DNA from: Ilyomonas sp965214235
GTDB taxonomy: Bacteria > Bacteroidota > Bacteroidia > Chitinophagales > Chitinophagaceae
Length of the DNA stretch: 64,000 bases
NCBI GenBank assembly: GCA_965214235.1
Contig: CBDCBH010000003.1
Span: 1,736,001 to 1,800,000 of the forward strand
Direction: 5' to 3'
Notes under the pieces: generated by a model
What the model saw: only the letters and a program-made list of their open reading frames with translations
What the model was told of the DNA's origin: nothing
Database searches by the model: none
Part shown: positions 50,763 to 59,469 of the stretch, one piece after another
Position numbering within the stretch: the stretch's first letter is position 1
Layout of the letters: each line of letters starts with the position of its first letter
Position numbers and translations under genes: made by a program

Positions 50763-53390
50763 TCATTCTTTATTTTCCTTCAATTCCACAATCAGCGAAG
50801 CCACCAGTGAAGTCCATCCGGTTTGATGCGCTGCACCTAAGCCTCTGCCTGTATCGCCATGAAAATATTCGTAGAATAATAACAGGTTTTGGTTTTCGGG
50901 GCGGCTATAAAACCAATTGTAATCGCCATGCAGGCAACGTTTGTTTTCGCTGTCTTTTCCAAATAAGCTAATCACGCGCTTTGCCAATTCATCAGCTACC
51001 TGCTTCAGATTCATGTAGTTACCGGAGCGGGAAGGATATTCAATTTTTAAACTATCTCCATAAAATTCTCCATACTTGCGGATCGATTCAATCAGCAAAT
51101 AATTAATAGGTATCCACACAGGTCCGCGCCAGTTGCTGTTGCCTCCGTAAAAGTCGGAAGTGCTATCGCCCGGATCGTATTGAATAGAATAATGCACATC
51201 TTCTAAATGTATAGAATAAGGATTTTGTTCGTGAAATTTTGATAAGGCGCGAATGCCGCCCGGCGATAAAAATTCACTTTCATCCAGCACGCGCTGCAGC
51301 AAAGCAATTAATCTTTCTTTAGGGATGAGAGAAATCAAAATTTTGTTTTCGCCGGCGCGTTCTTCATTGGGCCAAAACTTTTGGTTGAGCTTCCGGTACC
51401 GTTCGAACCAGGTAATACGTTTATTGAAATCATCAAGTTTTTCCAACACGTTTGTTTCAATTACCGATACTGCAAAAATCGCCGTTAATCCTACAATAGA
51501 TTTAATGCGAAGCTGCTTCGGGTTTTCATTTACAATAGCCAGTGTATCGTAATAAAACTTGTCTTCATCGTTCCACATTCCTAACTCATTCATCGCTTCA
51601 GCAATCAGTACAAAATGCTCAAAAAATTTGGTTGCTGTATCTTCAAACGAAGAATCGTGTATGGCAATTTCAATTGCCATATCCATCATGTTCAAAGCAT
51701 ACATGCCCATCCAGCTTGTGCTGTCGGCTTGCTCCAGTTCCATATGCCCGCTCAACTGCATACTACGGTTAAACACACCAATGTTATCCAGCCCTAAAAA
51801 GCCGCCTTCAAAAATATTGTTGCCGTTCGGGTCTTTTCGGTTGATCCACCATGTGAAATTGATGATGAGCTTTTGAAACACACGCTTTAAAAAATTCAAA
51901 TCGCCAACACCGGTCATCCGTTTTTCTATGCGATACACTTCCAGGGCGGCATACGAATGCACGGGCGGATTGACATCGTTAAAATTCCATTCATAGGCAG
52001 GTAACTGACCATCGGGTTTCATATACCATTCCCGCATTACCAGCAGCAGCTGATGTTTTGCAAACGTAGGATCAACCAATGCCATTGCTATGCAATGAAA
52101 CGCCAAATCCCACGCGGCATACCAGGGATATTCCCACTTGTCGGGCATTAAAATTATGTCTTGGTTTTTAAGATGCTGCCAATCATTATTTCGCCCTTTT
52201 TTTCTACTGTTATTTAAAGGCGAAATACCATCGCTGGTTGATATCCATCGTTCAATATCATAATGGTAATATTGCTTGCTCCACAACATCCCGGCTAATG
52301 CCTGCCGCGAGATGAGCCGTTCTTCATCGGAAAGATTTGAAGGCAAAACGGCTGTATAAAATTCATTGGCTTCTTCTTTTCGTTGCGCAAATATTTGTTC
52401 AAACCACTGCCCGAAAGGCTGGCTTTGCATCTCGTTGCACAACCGCAAATACAATACTTTAGAACCTTTTGCCGGCACATTCATTTTATATACCGGCGAA
52501 AACTTTGTTCCTTGTTTTGTTTTACGTAACTGCTGAACATTTTGCCCGTCAATTACAGCATCGTTAATGGCATCTTTTGTATAAATACCGGTATTGTTTT
52601 GCCTGCCAAACAGCTTTTGCGTGTTGGTTTCGTTTTCGGTAAAAAAACGGTCGGCTGTTTTTTGAAAGTACAGGTAATAATCACCAATTCTTTCATGCGT
52701 TGCCTTTACGCAACAATCATCAATTTGTTTAATAACGGGGCGCTTTTCTAAACCTCCATAACTCCAGCGGTTATAAAACCAAAGTGTTGGCAGTACGGTA
52801 ATAAACGCATCGCTTTCTGCACGGTTAATGACTTCAATTTTAATGGCAATATCCGTTTTGCTGAACTTGGCATACGTGATATAAACATCAAAGTATTTAT
52901 TATCGTTAAACAAGCCGGTATCAAGCAATTCATATTCAGTTTCCAAACGGCTGCGGCGGCGGTTGGAATAAAGCAAATTATCGTAAGGAAAAGCCTCCTG
53001 CGGATATTTATACAACATCTGCATGTAGTAATGCGATGGCAAATTATCTAAGTAATAATACAGTTCTTTTACATCTTCGCCATGGTTACCTTCATAGTTT
53101 CCCAAGCCATATAAACGCTCTTTTATAATTTCATCTTTGCCGTTCCATAATGCAACGGAAAAGCAAAGGTTTTGAAAGTAATCGGAGATGCCACCCAGGC
53201 CATCCTCGCCCCAGCGATATGCGCGGCTGTGTGCATGATGAAAGGGAAAATAATTCCAGGCATCGCCGTTGTCGCTATAATCTTCCCGTACAGTTCCCCA
53301 TTGCCTTTCGGATAGATAAGGACCCCATTGTTCTAACGGAATTTTTTTACCAGCATTCACTTTTAAGCGTTGCTGCTCGGCTGTCATCAT
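50763..53390 (-). CDS. GH63/MGH1-like glycoside hydrolase
   Basis: About 875 residues, cytosolic (no signal peptide). Family blocks: GTVREDYSDNGDAWNYFPFHHAHSR near the N-terminus, GMLWSKQYYHYDIERW, PWYAAWDLAFHCIAMALVDP, LPAYEWNFNDVNPPVHSYA and near the end GNSNWRGPVWIPINYLLIESI. These match the alpha/alpha-six barrel of GH63 and related MGH1-type enzymes, which hydrolyse alpha-glucosides or mannosylglycerate-like compounds. Substrate uncertain. The TTG at 53397-53399 is part of the -7 box TACATTTG, so ATG 53390 (or 53387) is the start. Downstream is the deacetylase-free 3' end; no operon partner. Confidence 0.88.
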   Translation of the reverse strand: MMTAEQQRLKVNAGKKIPLEQWGPYLSERQWGTVREDYSDNGDAWNYFPFHHAHSRAYRWGEDGLGGISDYFQNLCFSVALWNGKDEIIKERLYGLGNYEGNHGEDVKELYYYLDNLPSHYYMQMLYKYPQEAFPYDNLLYSNRRRSRLETEYELLDTGLFNDNKYFDVYITYAKFSKTDIAIKIEVINRAESDAFITVLPTLWFYNRWSYGGLEKRPVIKQIDDCCVKATHERIGDYYLYFQKTADRFFTENETNTQKLFGRQNNTGIYTKDAINDAVIDGQNVQQLRKTKQGTKFSPVYKMNVPAKGSKVLYLRLCNEMQSQPFGQWFEQIFAQRKEEANEFYTAVLPSNLSDEERLISRQALAGMLWSKQYYHYDIERWISTSDGISPLNNSRKKGRNNDWQHLKNQDIILMPDKWEYPWYAAWDLAFHCIAMALVDPTFAKHQLLLVMREWYMKPDGQLPAYEWNFNDVNPPVHSYAALEVYRIEKRMTGVGDLNFLKRVFQKLIINFTWWINRKDPNGNNIFEGGFLGLDNIGVFNRSMQLSGHMELEQADSTSWMGMYALNMMDMAIEIAIHDSSFEDTATKFFEHFVLIAEAMNELGMWNDEDKFYYDTLAIVNENPKQLRIKSIVGLTAIFAVSVIETNVLEKLDDFNKRITWFERYRKLNQKFWPNEERAGENKILISLIPKERLIALLQRVLDESEFLSPGGIRALSKFHEQNPYSIHLEDVHYSIQYDPGDSTSDFYGGNSNWRGPVWIPINYLLIESIRKYGEFYGDSLKIEYPSRSGNYMNLKQVADELAKRVISLFGKDSENKRCLHGDYNWFYSRPENQNLLLFYEYFHGDTGRGLGAAHQTGWTSLVASLIVELKENKE

Positions 53391-53396
53391 ACATTG

Positions 53397-53404
53397 CAAA
53401 TGTA
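53397..53404 (-). promoter_or_regulatory. -7 promoter box TACATTTG for the GH63-like gene
   Basis: Exact TAnnTTTG match six bases before the ATG at 53390. Confidence 0.55.
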
Positions 53405-53615
53405 TGCGTGTTGATGTTGAAATGAAGATTATAAAAAGCTTAGTTTGTAGCAGAAACTAAAACTTGTTGATTGTAGTTTTTAATGCAATAAAATAAAGAA
53501 TAAAATGAGTAATTACTTACCTGTTTTAAATCATCGGGTTTATGTCTTTCTTCTTTGGCACGTTTTCTGAATTTCTAGTACTTGGTATTACATTTCTAAC
53601 TAAAAATTAAATGTT

Positions 53616-53777
53616 ATGTTACGCTGGACAATCACCTTTTTAATTATAGCTATTATTGCAGCTATATTAGGTTTTGGAGGCATTGCAGCTGGTGCAGCCG
53701 GTATTGCCAAAGTATTATTTTTTATTTTTATTGTTTTGTTTTTGCTCTCTTTAATAAGAGGCAGATCAACATTGTAA
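53616..53777 (+). CDS. DUF1328 (YtjA) family small membrane protein
   Basis: 53 residues: MLRWTITFLIIAIIAAILGF, then GGIAAGAAGIAKVLFFIFIV and LFLLSLIRG. Two membrane helices joined by the Gly/Ala-rich GFGGIAAGAAGIAK, the hallmark of DUF1328. The function is unknown; the family is often stress-induced. Length is standard. The region upstream (53400-53615) has no other gene but holds TGGCAC at 53556-53561, a possible sigma-54-like element. A strong terminator follows. Confidence 0.88.
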   Translation: MLRWTITFLIIAIIAAILGFGGIAAGAAGIAKVLFFIFIVLFLLSLIRGRSTL

Positions 53778-53796
53778 TTGGTTATAAATAGAAATT

Positions 53797-53834
53797 AAAA
53801 AAGCTGTGTTCGCATTAGTGTACACAGCTTTTTT
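53797..53834. terminator. Two-way terminator between DUF1328 and manC genes
   Basis: Perfect 13-bp stem AAAAAAGCTGTGT / ACACAGCTTTTTT around a 12-base loop, with A- and T-runs on the two sides; lies between convergent genes. Confidence 0.85.
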
Positions 53835-53851
53835 TATGACGTAAATAAATA

Positions 53852-54934
53852 TCACAAATACATCTCGCCTTTGCTCCTCTTTACTTCGGCGACATATTCT
53901 TTAATGGCTTGTTCTTTTTCTCTTTGACAGATTAGTAAAACATCAGGCGTATCTACCACAATAAAGTCTTGCAAGCCTTGCAGCACCACAAGTTTCTCAT
54001 GCGGTGCAGATACCATACACTTTGCAGCATCAATTACAATTACATTGTTGGCAGAAACTGCGTTACCTAAGTAATCTTTTTCAAGATTATCATACGCGCT
54101 GTTCCAGGTTCCCAAATCGCTCCAGCCGAATGATGACGGAATCACAAATACATTATCAGATTGTTCCATAATTGCGTAGTCAATCGAAATGTTGGTGCAT
54201 AACGAATAAATGCGTTCAATAGCTTCTTTTTCATTTACTGTATTAAAATTATCACCTTCTACTGCAAACACTTCATACATCTCTGGTTGATATTTTTCAA
54301 AAGCATTTAAAACATCTTCCACGCGCCAAATAAAAATGCCGGCATTCCATAAAAAATCGCCGCTTTCAAAAAAGGTTTTGGCAAGTTCGGCATCGGGTTT
54401 TTCAGTAAATGTTTTTACTTTATACACGTTCGGCGCAGCGGCTTTTGTTTCATGCTGAATGTAACCGTAGCCTGTGTTGGGATAGGTTGGTTTGATGCCT
54501 AATGTTACAAAGGCTTCTTTATCCTCAGCAAAAGAAAGGGCTTCATTTGAGATGTTGATGAATTCTTCCACGTCTAATATCATGTGATCGCTTGGCGCAA
54601 TGATGAGCGTGGCATCCGGGTTTTTTTGTTTAATTTTAAAAGAAATGTAAGCCACACAAGGCGCCGTGTTTTTGCGGCTCGGTTCCGATACTACATTTTG
54701 CGTTGGCAATTCGGGCAATTGATCTTCTACAATATCGGCGTATTCGCCCGATGTAACTACAAAAATATTTTCAACAGGAATAAATTGCTTGTACCGCTCA
54801 AACGTCCACTGGATAAGGGTTTTGCCTGTATTCAGAATGTCTAAAAATTGTTTAGGGTATGATACACGGCTTTGAGGCCAAAACCGGCTGCCAATGCCAC
54901 CCGCCAGAATAGCTACGTAATGATTTTTATTCAT
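53852..54934 (-). CDS. manC: Mannose-1-phosphate guanylyltransferase
   Basis: 360 residues. Makes GDP-mannose from GTP and mannose-1-phosphate for glycan synthesis. Nucleotidyltransferase signature YVAILAGGIGSRFWPQSR followed by PKQFLDIL, then NIFVVTSGEY, SEPSRKNTAPCVAYIS, LIIAPSDHMIL, FTEKPD, FLWNAGIFIWR and IDYAIMEQS. It lacks the C-terminal isomerase domain of bifunctional enzymes, as usual in Bacteroidota. Just downstream of kdsD (31 bp), so co-transcribed; both supply sugar precursors to the cell surface. Confidence 0.94.
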   Translation of the reverse strand: MNKNHYVAILAGGIGSRFWPQSRVSYPKQFLDILNTGKTLIQWTFERYKQFIPVENIFVVTSGEYADIVEDQLPELPTQNVVSEPSRKNTAPCVAYISFKIKQKNPDATLIIAPSDHMILDVEEFINISNEALSFAEDKEAFVTLGIKPTYPNTGYGYIQHETKAAAPNVYKVKTFTEKPDAELAKTFFESGDFLWNAGIFIWRVEDVLNAFEKYQPEMYEVFAVEGDNFNTVNEKEAIERIYSLCTNISIDYAIMEQSDNVFVIPSSFGWSDLGTWNSAYDNLEKDYLGNAVSANNVIVIDAAKCMVSAPHEKLVVLQGLQDFIVVDTPDVLLICQREKEQAIKEYVAEVKRSKGEMYL

Positions 54935-54965
54935 GATTTTTTTTGTGATAGTTGGATGCTTTATT

Positions 54966-55931
54966 TTATAAGATGCCTTCGCGCAATAAATCGTGCAAAT
55001 GTAGAACTCCTAAGTATATGTTGGTTTCATCAATAACGATAAGTTGGGTAATATCGTATGCCTTCATAATTTCAAAAGCTTCGGTGGCAAGTGTTTGCGG
55101 TAAGATTATTTTTGGATGAGATGAGTAAATATCTTCTGCCATTACAACACTGATATTGTCTGTTTTTTCCAACATGCGGCGAATATCGCCATCGGTAATA
55201 ATGCCAATGAGTTTGTTTTCGTTATTAATTACTGCAGTGCAACCCAATCGCTTGCGCGATATTTCGCTGATTATTTCTTTTACTGCTGTTGATAAAAACA
55301 CCTGCGGTTTTTCGTTTATTTTATATAAGTCTTCAACCCGTAAATACAAGCGTTTACCAATGTTACCGCCCGGATGAAAACGGGCAAAATCTTCTTCTTT
55401 AAAATTATTCAGTTTCATTAAACAAACCGCCAGCGCATCGCCAATTACCATTTGCGCTGTAGTACTGTTGGTAGGTGCCAAATTATTAGGACAAGATTCT
55501 TCGGAAACTGAAGCATTGATAACAAAATTTGCATGAGCCGCTACATAAGATTGCAGGTTTCCGGTAATAGCGATTATGGTTTGTGCAAATTGTTTTATCA
55601 TCGGCAACAAGGTTGTAATTTCACTGCTGTTGCCGCTATTGCTCAAAATAATGATTATATCTTCTTTTTTAATCATTCCCAAATCGCCATGAATGGCATC
55701 GGCAGCGTGCATAAAAAGAGACGGTGTTCCGGTTGAATTAAACGTGGCAACCATCTTTTGCGCAACGATGGCGCTTTTGCCAACGCCGGTAACTACCACT
55801 CGACCTGTGCAGGCATGAATGGCTTGCACTGCTTCTTCAAAATCAATAGTAAGGTTATTTTCTAATTGCGAAACCGATTGCGCTTCGGAACGAATGGTTT
55901 GCTTGGCAATGTGAAGAATATTTTCCTTCAT
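54966..55931 (-). CDS. kdsD: KpsF/GutQ family arabinose-5-phosphate isomerase
   Basis: 321 residues. Interconverts ribulose-5-phosphate and arabinose-5-phosphate, the precursor of Kdo in lipopolysaccharide. SIS domain: GRVVVTGVGKSAIVAQKMVATFNSTGTPS, MHAADAIHGDLGMI, IIILSNSGNSSEI, and the family block APTNSTTAQMVIGDALAVCLM, then FARFHPGGNIGKRL. Two CBS domains follow (GCTAVINNENKLIGIITDGDIRRML; AYDITQLIVIDE). First gene of the kdsD-manC operon, with a -7 box seven bases from the ATG. Confidence 0.93.
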   Translation of the reverse strand: MKENILHIAKQTIRSEAQSVSQLENNLTIDFEEAVQAIHACTGRVVVTGVGKSAIVAQKMVATFNSTGTPSLFMHAADAIHGDLGMIKKEDIIIILSNSGNSSEITTLLPMIKQFAQTIIAITGNLQSYVAAHANFVINASVSEESCPNNLAPTNSTTAQMVIGDALAVCLMKLNNFKEEDFARFHPGGNIGKRLYLRVEDLYKINEKPQVFLSTAVKEIISEISRKRLGCTAVINNENKLIGIITDGDIRRMLEKTDNISVVMAEDIYSSHPKIILPQTLATEAFEIMKAYDITQLIVIDETNIYLGVLHLHDLLREGIL

Positions 55932-55938
55932 GTAGCGG

Positions 55939-55946
55939 CAAAGGTA
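55939..55946 (-). promoter_or_regulatory. -7 promoter box TACCTTTG for the kdsD-manC operon
   Basis: Exact TAnnTTTG match seven bases before the ATG. The remaining intergenic DNA to recQ (55947-56413) is AT-rich, holds a variant GCAGTAAAAGAAAAC near 55997, and shows no gene. Confidence 0.6.
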
Positions 55947-56413
55947 ACGGGCTGAATGAATATGAGCGGGGTTGTGAGTAGAAGTTGATTTTATTTTGCA
56001 GTAAAAGAAAACCCTTATTCACTTTATTAGAAAATAAAACCTCAACGCAGTGGTATTGCAATGCTTTTTTATTACACAACCTTCAACACAAACATCATTT
56101 GATTGTATAATAATGCTACCTTAGTCTGCATTCTCCTTTTATACAATTTGTAAACAAATGCTGTTAGTAAAACCGGCTGTTTATCGATTCAAAACATTCA
56201 GGTGATTAATTTTTATCGGTTATAGTAAGAAGGATTTTGTAACTTTAAAAACAAAAGCCGGCTAAGGAAAATTTTAACAAACCGCTCTTTGGTACTAACC
56301 TTTATTTGGTGTTAATTTCGTTTCCCTTTCGCCTTTACCAAATATTATTAATTTTAATAAAGGTTGGAGAATTTAAAAAAGCTGCTTCATTAGCAAACAG
56401 CAACAGAAAAATT

Positions 56414-58708
56414 ATGGCAACACTTTCAAAGAAATATTCTGCTAAAGCTACCCGAAAAACAAAAAGCGTAACCGATGAGATAGCACACAAACCAATTGCC
56501 GATACTTTCACTCATAACTACGAAATTCATAAACACTTACATACCAACTTTGGTTTTGAGCAGTTTAAAGGCTTACAGGAAGAAGCCATAAACAGCCTGC
56601 TAAACGGGCACGATACGTTTGTAATTATGCCAACCGGAGGAGGCAAAAGTTTATGTTATCAACTGCCCGCATTAATACAGGAAGGCTGCGCAATTATTGT
56701 AAGCCCATTGATTGCTTTAATGAAAAATCAGGTGGATTTAGTAAGAGGTTATAGCGAAAATGATAACGTGGCGCACTTCTTAAATTCATCTTTAAATAAA
56801 GGTCAAATTACCCAGGTTAAAAATGATTTAACTGCAGGAAAAACAAAGCTGTTATACGTGGCTCCTGAAACCTTAACCAAACAGGAAAATCTTGATTTTT
56901 TTAAAGATTTAAAAGTTTCTTTTTTTGCGGTGGATGAAGCGCATTGTATTTCGGAATGGGGTCATGATTTTCGCCCCGAATATCGCCGCCTCCGCGAAAT
57001 GATGGATATTATCAACCCCGATATTCCGGTGGTAGCTTTAACAGCAACGGCAACTCCTAAAGTGCAGAGCGATATTGTAAAAAATCTTGGTTTGCGCAAC
57101 CCAAACATTTTTATTTCTTCTTTTAATCGACCGAATCTTTATTATGAAATTGTTCCAAAGGTTAAAAAAGATCAAACCATAAAAAGCATCGTTCGCTTTA
57201 TTACTGGAATGAAAAATAAAAGCGGAATTATCTACACTTTAAACCGAAAAACAACCGAAGAATTAGCTGAAGTATTGGTTGCCAACGGCATTAAAGCGGT
57301 GGCTTATCATGCAGGTTTGGATGCTAAGCTTCGTGCCGACAGGCAAGACCAGTTTTTGAATGAAGATGTGCAGGTAATTGTTGCTACCATTGCGTTTGGA
57401 ATGGGTATTGACAAGCCGGACATTCGTTTTGTGATTCATTTTAATGTACCTAAATCCATCGAAAATTACTATCAGGAAACCGGTCGTGCCGGCCGTGATG
57501 GGTTAGAAGGAAAATGCTTGTTATATTACTCACACAAAGACGTATCTAAACTGGAGCATTTGATGCGCGATAAACCGTTGAGCGAGCGTGAAGTAGGTGC
57601 GCAATTAATTAATGAAACGCTTGCATTTGCAGAAACTTCTGTTTGCCGTCGCAAGGTATTGATGCATTATTTTGGTGAAGATTGGGGCGATGAGAATTGC
57701 GGAAATTGTGATAACTGCTTGCATCCAAAAGAAAAAATTGAAGCCAAAGATGAAGCCTGCAAAGTGCTGAAAGTAGTAAAAGCTTTGGAAGAACGTTTTC
57801 CGGCAAATTATGCAGTAAATATTTTAACAGGCAGGCTAACGCCACAGGTGGGTATGTACCGCCACGAAAAGTTAGATGTGTTTGGCATTGGTAAAGATAA
57901 AAATGAGCATTTTTGGAACAGCTTAATAAGGCAAATGCTGTTGTTTAATTTGCTTCGAAAAGATATTGAAGAATATGGCTTGCTGAAGTTTACTGAAGGA
58001 GGCGATAAGTTTTTGAAGAAATCATCTTCCTTTAAAATTGTGTTGAATAATTTGTTTGAAGATGCCAACCAGGACGATGAAGAATCGGAAGGCGCCGGTG
58101 CAACCGGTGGTGCTGCGGATGAAACGCTGCTTGACTTGCTGAAAGATTTGCGGCAAAAAGAAGCAAAGAAAAAAGGGCTGCCGCCTTTTGTTCTTTTTCT
58201 TGAAAATTCGTTGATTGATATGGCTACTATGTATCCAACATCGATGGCGGAAATGGAAAAATGTCAGGGTGTAAGCAAAGGTAAAGCTTTGAAATTCGGT
58301 CGCCCGTTTATCGATTTAATTGTAAAACATGTAGAAGAGAATGAGATAGAAAAGCCAGACGATTTTGTGATGAAAAGTGTTGCCAATAAAAGCAGCAATA
58401 AAATTTACATTATTCAAAATATTGATAAAAAAATTCCGCTCGAAACCATTGCCCGAAATAAAGATTTGCGTTTAGATTCCTTACTGGAAGAAATGGAAAC
58501 CATTGTTGCCAGCGGCACAAAATTAAATTTGAATTACGCCATTGAAAGTATGCTGGATGAAGATGACCAGGATGAAATTATTGATTATTTCCGCGGTTGC
58601 CAAACATCTTCGTTGGAAGTGGCAAAAGAAGAATTGGCAAACGGAAATTATAATTGGGAGCAATTGAAAATTATGCGCATTAAATTTATTAGTGAATTCG
58701 GGAACTAA
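56414..58708 (+). CDS. recQ: ATP-dependent DNA helicase RecQ
   Basis: 764 residues. 3'-5' DNA helicase in recombination and repair. Helicase core: FKGLQEEAINSLLNG, Walker A MPTGGGKSLCYQLPA near residue 72, DEAH box FFAVDEAHCISEWGHDFRPEYRRL near 174, VALTATATPKVQ, YQETGRAGRDG. The RQC zinc module is intact (CRRKVLMHYFGE, CGNCDNC), then a winged helix and an HRDC domain (FVLFLENSLIDMATMYPTS) and an extra C-terminal tail. ATG 56414 is chosen; an upstream TTG at 56306 would add 36 residues without family similarity. Confidence 0.94.
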   Translation: MATLSKKYSAKATRKTKSVTDEIAHKPIADTFTHNYEIHKHLHTNFGFEQFKGLQEEAINSLLNGHDTFVIMPTGGGKSLCYQLPALIQEGCAIIVSPLIALMKNQVDLVRGYSENDNVAHFLNSSLNKGQITQVKNDLTAGKTKLLYVAPETLTKQENLDFFKDLKVSFFAVDEAHCISEWGHDFRPEYRRLREMMDIINPDIPVVALTATATPKVQSDIVKNLGLRNPNIFISSFNRPNLYYEIVPKVKKDQTIKSIVRFITGMKNKSGIIYTLNRKTTEELAEVLVANGIKAVAYHAGLDAKLRADRQDQFLNEDVQVIVATIAFGMGIDKPDIRFVIHFNVPKSIENYYQETGRAGRDGLEGKCLLYYSHKDVSKLEHLMRDKPLSEREVGAQLINETLAFAETSVCRRKVLMHYFGEDWGDENCGNCDNCLHPKEKIEAKDEACKVLKVVKALEERFPANYAVNILTGRLTPQVGMYRHEKLDVFGIGKDKNEHFWNSLIRQMLLFNLLRKDIEEYGLLKFTEGGDKFLKKSSSFKIVLNNLFEDANQDDEESEGAGATGGAADETLLDLLKDLRQKEAKKKGLPPFVLFLENSLIDMATMYPTSMAEMEKCQGVSKGKALKFGRPFIDLIVKHVEENEIEKPDDFVMKSVANKSSNKIYIIQNIDKKIPLETIARNKDLRLDSLLEEMETIVASGTKLNLNYAIESMLDEDDQDEIIDYFRGCQTSSLEVAKEELANGNYNWEQLKIMRIKFISEFGN

Positions 58709-59119
58709 AAAGTTAGTTCTATTATTTTAAATCCTATTGCTTATGATGGCAACAGGATTTTTTTGTTGAAAATAATTGGATTTGCTTCATAGCCCTAAAC
58801 CAACCTTTATGGCAGAAGTTATTACAGCCAATAAACCAGTATAAAGCCGAAAGCCAATACAGAAGCAGTATTTAACACGTATAGATTTAACTACAATGGT
58901 TGATCTTGGTTTTCTTTTACTCACTTTTTCATTTTTACCACCACTTTATCAATGCCTTCGGTAATGAAGCTGATGAGAATGAAATGACTGAAGTTGAATA
59001 AAAAGACTATTTTAAGAAGTGAGAATTACACCGAAATTTTATGAACTACTATTGCTTCGTTTACCTATGGCATATCGTTTGGAACAATAAAAATTCACTT
59101 CTTTTAATGCTACAATATC
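58709..59119. other. Gene-free stretch after recQ with a terminator and a possible gene remnant
   Basis: Besides the hairpin at 58730-58759 there is no convincing gene. On the minus strand 58924-58986 reads ISFITEGIDKVVVKMKK and stops at TGA, which could be the tail of a lost membrane protein, but this is too short to name. Confidence 0.3.
58730..58765 (+). terminator. Rho-independent terminator after recQ
   Basis: AATCCTATTGC pairs with GCAACAGGATT (one mismatch) over an 8-base loop, followed by a T-run. Confidence 0.65.
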
Positions 59120-59371
59120 ATGATGGTTAAAAATTCTACGCTAAAAAATGTATTTACTTATTTTGAAGTAGCTACCAATTGTGCTGGTAATAATTTAGTA
59201 GTGAAAATTTTAGATGCGCATGGCAGAATTGCGAAAACAATTAAACAAACTTTTGAAGAAAGAGTTGATAAGATTTGTTTTAATGTAAGCGACTTGCGCA
59301 GAGGCAAATATATAGTAAACATTTTTACCGATGACAATTTCATTAGGGCAGTTCGTTATACAAAGCATTAA
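59120..59371 (+). CDS. Orphan T9SS sorting-domain-like protein
   Basis: 83 residues that read like the C-terminal sorting domain of a T9SS cargo protein without the cargo: LKNVFTYFEVATN, NLVVKILDAHGRIAKTIKQTF, ICFNVSDLRRGKYIVNIFTD, then FIRAVRYTKH. There is no signal peptide, so it cannot be exported by the usual route as it stands. It is either the end of a degraded cargo gene or a small cytosolic protein of its own. A perfect terminator follows, which suggests the gene is transcribed. Confidence 0.55.
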   Translation: MMVKNSTLKNVFTYFEVATNCAGNNLVVKILDAHGRIAKTIKQTFEERVDKICFNVSDLRRGKYIVNIFTDDNFIRAVRYTKH

Positions 59372-59384
59372 ACTGTTGCATAAA

Positions 59385-59428
59385 TACAATAAAAAGCCCG
59401 CTTTAATATAAGCGGGCTTTTTATTGTA
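59385..59428. terminator. Strong terminator after the orphan sorting-domain gene
   Basis: A perfect 19-bp stem whose core is AAAAAGCCCGCTT / AAGCGGGCTTTTT, with a TAATAT loop and A/T runs on both sides. Confidence 0.88.
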
Positions 59429-59469
59429 ACGAACTTTTACTTTTACAAATATTTTAAACACTATAGCCT

